Assembly (NCBI GenBank): GCA_041745535.1
Contig: JBGTIS010000290.1
Location: 1 to 30,967, forward strand
Length of the DNA: 30,967 nt
Source: JBGTIS01 sp041745535
GTDB taxonomy: Bacteria > Bacteroidota > Bacteroidia > Cytophagales > Cyclobacteriaceae
Direction of reading: 5' to 3'
Both the position numbers and the translations under genes were made by a program. Under the pieces are notes generated by a model, which saw only the letters and a list, made by a program, of their open reading frames with translations, was not told the DNA's origin and did no database searches. Of the stretch, positions 24,683-30,205 are shown piece after piece (within the stretch, counting starts at the first letter, position 1; every line of letters starts with the position of its first letter).

Positions 24683-25186
24683 ATGCAACTATCAGATAAG
24701 CGGTTAGATCGTGTATTAGAAAAAATGACGAATCGTATTTGTGAAAAACAGACACTTTCCATGAGGAAGTTGTCCAACGAGAGGAAGGAAGAGATTCAGT
24801 TCGGTAGATTTATAGGAAATGATAAAGTAAATACGCAAGCATTAGAAGCACAACTCTATGAGCAAATGAACAAGCATTGTCAATCTTCTCATTGCCTGCT
24901 CATTGAAGACACATCCAAAATTGGCTTTAGTTTGGAAAGAGCCATAACAGGTCTTGGCAAGGTTGATAAGGGATTCATCCAAGGCTTCTACATTCATGCT
25001 GTAGTCTGTATGGATGCGGCACATTATGGCTGTCATGGCATAGCTTCTGTTGAGTTTATCCATCGGCCTTGGCCTGAGCAAGTCCTTAGCCGCCGGGCCA
25101 TCAATGCTGAGAGAAGTAAGCTAATGGAGATGAAAATGAATAAAATAAGATTTCGTATCTTTAGTAAAAAAAGTAGCTATGTCTGA
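24683..25186 (+). pseudogene. Truncated IS4/Tn5-type transposase
   Basis: The 167-codon frame begins like a Tn5/IS4-type transposase. An N-terminal DNA-binding segment (LDRVLEKMTNRICEKQTLSM, then LSNERKEEIQFGRFIGND) is followed by the start of the catalytic core, CLLIEDTSKIGFSLERAITG, where Asp76 is the probable first acidic residue. GFYIHAVVCMD and GIASVEFIHRPWP follow. Homology ends near residue 145; the rest of the RNase H fold with the second Asp and the Glu is absent. The normal protein is over 400 aa, so this copy is dead. The tail of the frame runs into, and overlaps by 8 nt, the start of the antitoxin gene at 25179. Confidence 0.75.
25156..25163 (+). promoter_or_regulatory. Possible -7 box before the vapBC-like pair
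   Basis: TATCTTTA is one mismatch from TAnnTTTG and lies 15 nt before the antitoxin ATG. It is identical to the -7 box proposed for the hicBA remnant. No clear -33 TTG is found. Confidence 0.3.
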
Positions 25187-25382
25187 TGTTCAATTATACA
25201 ATAAGATTATCTCTTTACCAGAAGATTTAAAAAAGCAAGTGGCTGATTTCGTTGAATTTTTAGAGACAAAATCCAATACTAAAGTTGAAAAAAAAGAACG
25301 GAAATTTGGCTATGCCAAGGGATTCTTTAAGATGTCAGAAGATTTTGATGAGCCATTGGATGATTTTAAAGATTATATGTAA
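25179..25382 (+). CDS. Antitoxin, DUF2281/VapB-like
   Basis: This 67-aa protein begins MSDVQLYNKIISLPEDLKKQ with VADFVEFLETK, the DUF2281 pattern in which the first helices probably mediate dimerisation. The C-terminal part (FGYAKGFFKMSEDFDEPLDD with FKDYM) is the usual toxin-binding tail; G-x-x-K-G-x-x-x-M-x-x-D-F-D-x-P-L-x-x-F is a hallmark of antitoxins paired with PIN toxins. The stop codon shares its last A with the toxin ATG (TAATG), so translation is coupled. It should neutralise the PIN ribonuclease and may repress its own operon. Confidence 0.88.
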   Translation: MSDVQLYNKIISLPEDLKKQVADFVEFLETKSNTKVEKKERKFGYAKGFFKMSEDFDEPLDDFKDYM

Positions 25383-25768
25383 TGCGATTACTTTTGGATA
25401 CCCATCCATTTATCTGGTTCATCAATGGAGATAATCAATTGCCGGAAAAAGTTAAAATTTTAATTGCTGATTCGGAAAATGAGTGCTTTTTGAGTATCGC
25501 GAGTATTTGGGAAATCGCCATAAAAACAAGCTTAGGCAAATTAGAACTACAGTCTGACTTTGATAAAATTACTGACTTTTTACTCGATAATGGCATTGAG
25601 ATTTTGCCCATAAAATTTGAACACTTGCAGACATTATTAAAGCTTGAATATTATCACCGTGATCCTTTTGATAGAGTCATCATCTCTCAGGGAATCGCGG
25701 AAAATTTGATGGTATTGAGTAAAGATGAGATTTTTGATAAGTACCCAATTAAATTGATTTGGAAGTAA
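25382..25768 (+). CDS. PIN-domain ribonuclease toxin, VapC-like
   Basis: This 128-aa toxin is predicted to cleave RNA (tRNA or rRNA in characterised VapCs) when its antitoxin is degraded. The PIN metal ligands are all present: Asp6 in LLLDTHPFIW, Glu44 in SIASIWEIAIK, Asp97 in HRDPFDRVIIS, and Asp115 in LSKDEIFDKY. The length is normal for the family, so it looks intact. It overlaps the antitoxin stop by one base. It lies just after the transposase remnant, consistent with arrival in a mobile patch. Confidence 0.92.
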   Translation: MRLLLDTHPFIWFINGDNQLPEKVKILIADSENECFLSIASIWEIAIKTSLGKLELQSDFDKITDFLLDNGIEILPIKFEHLQTLLKLEYYHRDPFDRVIISQGIAENLMVLSKDEIFDKYPIKLIWK

Positions 25769-25793
25769 AGCCTACCGCGCCCACATATAATAA

Positions 25794-26120
25794 ATGAATA
25801 AGTTGAGAAAGTTAATTGGATTGGCCAAAGGAAAATCATGGAAATACAGGATCAAGCTTAACAATCAAGAATTGACCGAAGAATGGAATAACTGGATAAT
25901 AATTCCTGCAGAAGGATACATTGAGATGGAAGCCTATGGACCGATTCAAATTGTAGAAATAGATTGGATTGATATCACCCCGATTGAGATCAAAAAGATG
26001 GGAAAATTAATACCTGATAAAACAACTGATTACTTTTATGAAGTAACATCCTTGTTATCGGATTTAAAAATAGATTTTACAGTGCAGGAGAAGATAATAA
26101 GATTGAAAAACGTGGGCTAA
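25794..26120 (+). CDS. Hypothetical protein in the accessory patch
   Basis: This 108-aa soluble protein has a basic N-terminus (MNKLRKLIGLAKGKSWKYRI) and an acidic beta-rich middle (WNNWIIIPAEGYIEMEAYGP, then IQIVEIDWIDITPIEI). It ends in a helix and strand (SLLSDLKIDFTVQEKIIRLK). I recognise no family. It starts 25 bp after the PIN toxin gene and ends within the first attC-like motif: its TAA is the start of TAACAAAATGC. AT-rich codon use resembles that of the toxin-antitoxin genes around it. Confidence 0.65.
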   Translation: MNKLRKLIGLAKGKSWKYRIKLNNQELTEEWNNWIIIPAEGYIEMEAYGPIQIVEIDWIDITPIEIKKMGKLIPDKTTDYFYEVTSLLSDLKIDFTVQEKIIRLKNVG

Positions 26121-26240
26121 CAAAATGCAATATACAGCTCTGATTGAAAAGTATACGGAAGCTTGTTGCTCCAAACACGAAAATTGATAACTCGAAAGAT
26201 AAAACGCCAACAAGACTGGCAATCGTTTCGCACAGGCCGT
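26114..26240. other. attC-like spacer between accessory genes (candidate cassette site 1)
   Basis: The spacer begins GGCTAACAAAATGC over the stop codon of the preceding gene and ends GGCCGTTATGCC (26236-26240 region). The ends pair as GGC-TAAC with GTTA(T)GCC, one base bulged. Internal arms CTTGTTG (26162-26168) and CAACAAG (26208-26214) pair perfectly. This is the layout of an integron attC site (R'' ... R'), though the GTTRRRY core is imperfect (GTTATGC). Confidence 0.35.
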
Positions 26241-26269
26241 TATGCCGCATCAAGAAAAGAAACTCTGAA

Positions 26270-26316
26270 TTGATAAAAAATTAGAACAAATTACTTATCT
26301 TTGACGTTAGTAACGT
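26270..26316 (+). promoter_or_regulatory. higBA promoter with overlapping palindromic operator
   Basis: TTG (26270-26272), a 23-nt spacer and TATCTTTG (26296-26303) match the Bacteroidota promoter consensus. ACGTTA-G-TAACGT (26304-26316), a perfect 13-bp dyad, begins on the next base, right over the expected transcription start. HigA-type antitoxins typically repress their own promoter by binding such a dyad, so this is a good candidate operator. Confidence 0.65.
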
Positions 26317-26327
26317 GATAGGTAAGC

Positions 26328-26609
26328 ATGATAATTTCCTTTGGGTCAAAACAAACTGAAAAGCTCTGGAATGGCGAAAGAGTGCTGAAATGGCCAATTG
26401 AGATTCAAAAAATTGGTAGACGAAAACTGAGAATGCTTCACAACTCTCAAAATATCGCTGATTTGAGGATGCCACCCTCCAATAGATTGGAAAAATTGTC
26501 TGGAAATTTAAATGAATACTACAGCATCAGAATTAATGACCAGTGGCGAATTATCTTTCAATGGAACAATGGACAAGCAGCAGAAGTAGGAATAATTCAT
26601 TATCATTAA
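26328..26609 (+). CDS. higB: HigB-like toxin (RelE superfamily mRNA interferase)
   Basis: This 93-aa protein of the plasmid-maintenance killer type begins MIISFGSKQTEKLWNGERV. It contains IEIQKIGRRKLRMLHNSQNI, then ADLRMPPSNRLEKLSGNLNE and YYSIRINDQWRIIFQWNNGQ. The last of these is the RelE-fold strand pair with the conserved Arg/Trp residues (SIRINDQWRI). Members cut mRNA on the ribosome and are held inactive by the cognate HigA. The toxin-first order and 2-bp gap to the antitoxin are usual for higBA, and length is complete. A promoter and operator lie directly upstream. Confidence 0.9.
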   Translation: MIISFGSKQTEKLWNGERVLKWPIEIQKIGRRKLRMLHNSQNIADLRMPPSNRLEKLSGNLNEYYSIRINDQWRIIFQWNNGQAAEVGIIHYH

Positions 26610-26611
26610 TC

Positions 26612-26911
26612 ATGGAACATTTACCAAATATTCACCCCGGAGAAGTATTACAGGAAGAGTTCTTAGTTCCTCTTAATATTTCAGCTTACAGATTATCCAA
26701 AGATATAGGCATTCCTCAAACAAGAGTTAGTGAAATTGTGAAAGGTCGCAGGAGGATTACCGCAGACACTGCTCTTAGATTAAGTTACTACTTTGGAACG
26801 AGTGCTAAATTCTGGTTAGGGTTACAAGATGATTATGATCTTGAAGAGGAAGCAAAGGCTAAAAAAGTAGAATTAGAAGGCATCAAGAAATATGAAAATG
26901 ACGCGGCATAA
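26612..26911 (+). CDS. higA: HigA-like antitoxin (XRE-type HTH)
   Basis: This is a 99-aa antitoxin starting at 26612 (MEHLPNIHPGEVLQEEFLVP), 2 bp after the higB stop; a longer frame from 26543 overlaps higB and is not needed. The helix-turn-helix is in ISAYRLSKDIGIPQTRVSEI with VKGRRRITADTALRLSYYFG, typical of the HigA family. FWLGLQDDYDLEEEAKA is the conserved post-HTH helix. It should bind HigB and repress the operon through the dyad at 26304-26316. It ends with the attC-like GCGGCATAAT overlapping its stop codon. Confidence 0.93.
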   Translation: MEHLPNIHPGEVLQEEFLVPLNISAYRLSKDIGIPQTRVSEIVKGRRRITADTALRLSYYFGTSAKFWLGLQDDYDLEEEAKAKKVELEGIKKYENDAA

Positions 26912-26974
26912 TATTGCATAAGTGCTATGCTACGGCCGATGGCCTCGCCAGCGCCTATACTTGCCGTTAGGGAC
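26904..26974. other. attC-like spacer after higBA (candidate cassette site 2)
   Basis: The spacer runs from GCGGCATAAT over the higA stop to CTTGCCGTTAGGGACC. It contains small dyads: GCATA-AGTGC-TATGC (26916-26930) and GGCC-GAT-GGCC (about 26934-26944). The CGTTAGGG end is close to the integron core GTTRRRY, and the next gene starts about 14 bp later, as genes do in integron cassettes. The match is suggestive, not conclusive. Confidence 0.35.
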
Positions 26975-26980
26975 CATGAA

Positions 26981-27292
26981 ATGAATAGTAACTTGCAATT
27001 ACTTCGGAATTCGATTAATAATCATCAAATTCTGGGCAAAGAAGGATTTAACTTTGAATTTCTGGATCGTTCGGAAAGATACCCGAACAGTGAATTGATG
27101 AGATTTAAAGCAGATAAATTTGCAGGAGAATTATCGATCTATGAATTAGAATCTAACTACTGTGAGTATGAATTGCTCATATTTGACACCGAACAATTCT
27201 ATTCTCGGAATGAAGAATTTGCCGACAAGAAAGACTTGGCGAACGTATTGACTAAATTTCTAGACGAGATAAATGAAATTACAGGCCCTTAA
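26981..27292 (+). CDS. Hypothetical protein in the accessory patch
   Basis: This is a 103-aa acidic protein from the ATG at 26981 (MNSNLQLLRNSINNHQILGK); the frame opens earlier at 26927, but those residues come from the structured spacer. The body alternates strands (FNFEFLDRSERYPNSELMRF, then KFAGELSIYELESNYCEYEL with LLIFD) and ends in a helix (KKDLANVLTKFLDEINEITG). It resembles small immunity-type proteins in size and composition, but I recognise no family. Its stop TAA begins a second TAACAAAATGC motif, repeating the layout at 26118. Confidence 0.6.
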   Translation: MNSNLQLLRNSINNHQILGKEGFNFEFLDRSERYPNSELMRFKADKFAGELSIYELESNYCEYELLIFDTEQFYSRNEEFADKKDLANVLTKFLDEINEITGP

Positions 27293-27323
27293 CAAAATGC
27301 GTCGGTCAGCCTTGTCAACCTCT

Positions 27324-27345
27324 CGGTTTGTGTCCCCACAAACCG
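27324..27345. repeat. Constant-loop palindrome, copy 1
   Basis: Arms CGGTTTGTG and CACAAACCG pair perfectly over 9 bp around TCCC. It is followed by GAAATAGATGCGG, related to the sequence after copies 2 and 4. It is one of five related hairpins around the beta-helix gene. Confidence 0.85.
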
Positions 27346-27376
27346 GAAATAGATGCGGTACATTTGAATTTACCCC

Positions 27377-27571
27377 ACTAACGCGAAAGTTACTGCTATA
27401 TCAAACAACGGTCACCTGATTATAAGGGCTGTTACTGAAAATAATGCTGAAATAATATATTGAAGGATTAAAAAAGGAAGTCACAAAACAAAGTTATGCG
27501 TCTATGCATATGATGACCCAACTCACGCGGAAGTAACTTCCGCGCCAAACAATGATTATCTGGTTATGAGA
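27377..27571 (+). repeat. Diverged 51-bp direct repeat pair
   Basis: Copy 1 (27377-27427) begins ACTAACGCGAAAGTTACT and copy 2 (27521-27571) begins ACTCACGCGGAAGTAACT. Both continue through CAAACAA and TG-A/G-TTAT with no gaps over 51 bp and roughly two-thirds identity. Copy 2 has a perfect CGCGGAAGT/ACTTCCGCG dyad that copy 1 has lost. Confidence 0.55.
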
Positions 27572-27588
27572 TTAATTACCCACCCCCT

Positions 27589-27610
27589 CGGTTTGTGTCA
27601 CCACAAACCG
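27589..27610. repeat. Constant-loop palindrome, copy 2
   Basis: The arms CGGTTTGTG and CACAAACCG are the same as in copy 1, with centre TCAC. The next 45 bp or so (GGATATGGATGCC, then TATAATCAATTCCGGTT) align with the sequence after copy 4, so the repeat unit is longer than the hairpin. Confidence 0.85.
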
Positions 27611-27818
27611 GATATGGATGCCATGATTCTATAATCAATTCCGGTTTACGAATAATTGTCTACCTGGCCTACTGCTGATAAATGCTGCCACGGGGTTCGC
27701 GCATCATGGCCGTGTTTTACAGGTGTAAAGATCCGGTAACCTACCCTACAACCATTACAGCCTGAATTAAAGACGCACCTGTTTTGAAGGCAGGAATCAT
27801 TTTGAAAAAAAAGGAATA

Positions 27819-28811
27819 ATGTTGAAATTCATACCCAACCCACTAAAACCCTTACTGATGCATGTAAAAAAAATCGTCTGGAGTCTTGCTGTGCTGTTCC
27901 TGATCATGAGCGGCGCATTGCAGGCCCAGAAGTCCAAATGTTCAGATCCGCTCCCCGCGCATGATTACTCCGGGGCAGGATACCGAAATGGTAAAACTCC
28001 CATACCTTATGGCAAACAAAAAGCCACCCTGACCTTCGCCGCGGGGCGGCACACCATCAACGAGCAGATCCTACTATCCGATGGCGACGTGCTTCGGGGC
28101 GCCGGGCGTGACAAAACCATACTCTATTTTCCGAAGGGACTCAAAGGCCTTGGTGCACCCTGCGGGCATCAGGGTGTTGATTGCTACGACTGGGGCAATG
28201 GCGTGATCAGCGCATCAGGTAAATTAATCGGCATCGAGGAACTTACCATTGAATTTCCCGTCCACGACTGGTGCCACTACTGTGGAGAAGAGAATGAAGG
28301 CTACAACGGCATCTCGATGTCGGGCTGTTCCGATTGCTGGGTAAAGAATGTAACCATCCGCAATTGCGACAGCGGGCTTTTCATAGAACAAAGGAGCAGG
28401 AATACCACAGTAGCGGGCCTACACGTATATGTGAATGCCGAAGTAAAATCGCATTTGCATATTGCCATATCAGGCTTTTCAATGAACAACCTGGTCACAG
28501 ATTTCAAGGTATATGGCAGTTCCTTTCATGGCCTTACGGGAAACTGGGGTTCTACTTCCAACGTCTTCGCCAATGGCTGGGGCGAAAGCATCCGCATTGA
28601 GCCTGACCATAACTGCAATGGTGCCGGGGGATCAGAAAGCTGCTGTCCGAATATGATGTATTCCAACATTGGTGGTACCATCGAAAGCATTCAGCAAAAC
28701 GATCGCGCTGGAAATCCTTTGCAAACCGTATTGTGGAACGTGGGAGAAAACAACAAATGCCCCGAAGATGCCTATTCGGCACAGGTGAAGCGAAAAAGGT
28801 CCAGGCACTAA
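27819..28811 (+). CDS. Secreted Cys-rich right-handed beta-helix protein
   Basis: This 330-aa exported protein has a signal peptide ending near residue 36 (LAVLFLIMSGALQAQ); Met14 at 27858 is an alternative start giving a shorter signal. It has the pectate-lyase-like pattern: ATLTFAAGRHTINEQILLSD with GDVLRGAGRDKTILYFPKG at the first coils, then IGIEELTIEF, DCWVKNVTIRNCDSGLFIEQ and NLVTDFKVYGSSFHG. The mature part has about a dozen cysteines (e.g. DWCHYCGEEN, GCSDCW, SCCPN), unusual for this fold. Such proteins bind or cleave polysaccharides; no catalytic triad can be assigned. The tail (AQVKRKRSRH) is abrupt and basic. The neighbouring frame stays open about 60 bp further, through palindrome copy 3, so a frameshift at the end is possible. 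Confidence 0.75.
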   Translation: MLKFIPNPLKPLLMHVKKIVWSLAVLFLIMSGALQAQKSKCSDPLPAHDYSGAGYRNGKTPIPYGKQKATLTFAAGRHTINEQILLSDGDVLRGAGRDKTILYFPKGLKGLGAPCGHQGVDCYDWGNGVISASGKLIGIEELTIEFPVHDWCHYCGEENEGYNGISMSGCSDCWVKNVTIRNCDSGLFIEQRSRNTTVAGLHVYVNAEVKSHLHIAISGFSMNNLVTDFKVYGSSFHGLTGNWGSTSNVFANGWGESIRIEPDHNCNGAGGSESCCPNMMYSNIGGTIESIQQNDRAGNPLQTVLWNVGENNKCPEDAYSAQVKRKRSRH

Positions 28812-28832
28812 AAAGCACCTACTTCCACCCAT

Positions 28833-28854
28833 CGGTTTGTGTCCCCACAAACCG
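28833..28854. repeat. Constant-loop palindrome, copy 3
   Basis: Arms CGGTTTGTG and CACAAACCG around TCCC, 22 bp past the beta-helix stop codon. Its flanks differ from those of the other copies. Its position suggests a 3'-end hairpin for that gene, though no T run follows. Confidence 0.85.
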
Positions 28855-28909
28855 AAAACCTATCCATAAAAACTAATTGGTCAGTCATATACAGAGGCTG
28901 CCCTTGGTG

Positions 28910-28932
28910 GAGGCCGTGGGGACACTGGCCTC
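28910..28932. repeat. Related hairpin with inverted core (copy 5)
   Basis: GAGGCC (28910-28915) and GGCCTC (28927-28932) pair over 6 bp. The loop GTGGGGACAC (28916-28925) is the exact reverse complement of the core GTGTCCCCAC of copies 1, 3 and 4. The stem differs while the core is kept. Confidence 0.6.
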
Positions 28933-28955
28933 GGGTTAGGAATATACTAAACTCT

Positions 28956-28977
28956 CGGTTTGTGTCCCCACAAACCG
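28956..28977. repeat. Constant-loop palindrome, copy 4
   Basis: Arms CGGTTTGTG and CACAAACCG around TCCC. The following sequence (GAAATGGGTGCAG, then TATTATCAATTTTGGTT) aligns with that after copy 2, showing a shared unit of about 70 bp. Confidence 0.85.
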
Positions 28978-29215
28978 GAAATGGGTGCAGTAATTTTATT
29001 ATCAATTTTGGTTAGGCACATAATTCACCCCAGCGCATACTGCCCCAGGCTTCGCACCTCCTTCTTTATGCCTTTTGATGAATAACAGCAGACAACTTTG
29101 GCTAACAAACCTGGGCAAATCAGGGTTTTGAAAAATTTGTTAACTTAGCAAACTTCGTTTTGGCAGACAGGTTAGGGCTCCTTCTAAATTTGTTCGATAA
29201 CAAAAACAATACATC

Positions 29216-30133
29216 ATGAAGCAGACAAACGATGATACCTTGTATGGAAGAAGAAAATTTTTAGCTTCTGTTACCAGCCTGATGGGCACCTCGATGGTAA
29301 TGAGTGTACCCGGCGTAAGTATGGCAGCAAGGGTGTGGCAGACACTCACGGTAAAACAGGTGATTGATATCATTTTGAAAGAAATTCCGGGTGCTCCCTT
29401 TACCACCACCGTCGATCAGTTACGGACGGGTAGCATGGATCAGGAAGTAACGGGCATTGTCACCACCATGTTCCCTACCATAGCAGTAATTGAGCAAACA
29501 GCCAGGGTCGGCGCTAATTTTATCATTGCGCATGAAACGCCTTTTTACAATAATCAGGACGAAACCGATTGGCTGCAGGAAGATGACACGTACCGTTACA
29601 AAATAAAATTGCTGGATAAACATGGCATTGCCATATGGCGCTTTCACGATTACTGGCATCGGCACCAACCCGATGGGATAATTATGGGCAATTTAATAAA
29701 GCTGGGATGGGAAAAATATTATGATGCCAGCAATCCCAGGCTGCTCACATTGCCCAAGCCTATGTCTTTGAAAGCAATAGCGGCACTCACTAAAGAAAAG
29801 CTGGGTATTTCAACCGTACGTGCGGTTGGCAATTTAAATCAGAATTGCGGTACTATTTATCTGGCATTTGGTTATATGGATAGCAAAATGCAAATAGCGG
29901 CCATCCAGGAGCATAAACCCGATCTAATTCTGAGTGGAGAAACCCGGGAGTGGGAAACCGTAGAACGGGTAAGAGATGGCCTGCTAATGGGACAAAAAAC
30001 TTCTTTACTGGTACTGAGCCATGCCGTAAGTGAAGAAGCCGGTATGGCGTATGCCGCCCAATGGTTACAACCCAAAGTGCCGGGCACCAAAATCACCCAC
30101 ATTGCCTCTACCAATCCTTTTACTTTTTTATAA
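29216..30133 (+). CDS. Tat-exported NIF3-like dinuclear metal-centre protein
   Basis: This 305-aa protein has a twin-arginine signal: YGRRKFLASVTSLMG followed by a hydrophobic stretch and VSMAAR near residue 38. The mature part matches the NIF3/YbgI family: LTVKQVIDIILKEIPG at the start, VTGIVTTMFPTIAVIEQTA, then NFIIAHETPFYN with the metal-binding His, and HGIAIWRFHDYWH. Later come LILSGETREWETVERV and LSHAVSEEAGM, where the final His/Glu ligands are expected. Most family members are cytosolic; export is unusual, though a Tat-dependent folded metalloprotein makes sense. Its role is unknown. It precedes the GH28 gene by about 70 bp and may be co-transcribed with it. Confidence 0.85.
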   Translation: MKQTNDDTLYGRRKFLASVTSLMGTSMVMSVPGVSMAARVWQTLTVKQVIDIILKEIPGAPFTTTVDQLRTGSMDQEVTGIVTTMFPTIAVIEQTARVGANFIIAHETPFYNNQDETDWLQEDDTYRYKIKLLDKHGIAIWRFHDYWHRHQPDGIIMGNLIKLGWEKYYDASNPRLLTLPKPMSLKAIAALTKEKLGISTVRAVGNLNQNCGTIYLAFGYMDSKMQIAAIQEHKPDLILSGETREWETVERVRDGLLMGQKTSLLVLSHAVSEEAGMAYAAQWLQPKVPGTKITHIASTNPFTFL

Positions 30134-30205
30134 TGATTGGAATAGCAAACTTAATTGTTTTATTATTGCGAGGATTTCACCATTATTAACAGTTATATTA
30201 AAAAA

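Larger units (their letters stand above)
27293..27818. other. Non-coding repeat cluster upstream of the beta-helix gene
   Basis: No gene is supported in this 526-bp region. It contains two constant-loop palindromes (27324-27345 and 27589-27610), two diverged copies of a 51-bp direct repeat (27377-27427 and 27521-27571), and the perfect dyad CGCGGAAGT-A-ACTTCCGCG (27526-27544) within the second copy. The pattern suggests accumulated small non-autonomous elements. Confidence 0.6.
28812..29215. other. Non-coding region with three related hairpins
   Basis: This 404-bp gap between the beta-helix gene and the NIF3-like gene has no supported gene. It holds palindrome copies 3 and 4 and the inverted relative at 28910-28932. 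I see no TAnnTTTG promoter before the NIF3-like gene; TAACTTAG near 29130 is a poor match. Confidence 0.55.

Noticed and set aside
24495..24755. Reverse-strand 86-codon frame with TALGV repeats
   Set aside because: The peptide repeat reflects the worn 36-39 bp DNA repeat and the frame overlaps the transposase remnant; no family features.
27324..28977. CRISPR repeats
   Set aside because: The copies are irregularly spaced, flank a gene and include an inverted copy; they fit dispersed hairpin elements better.
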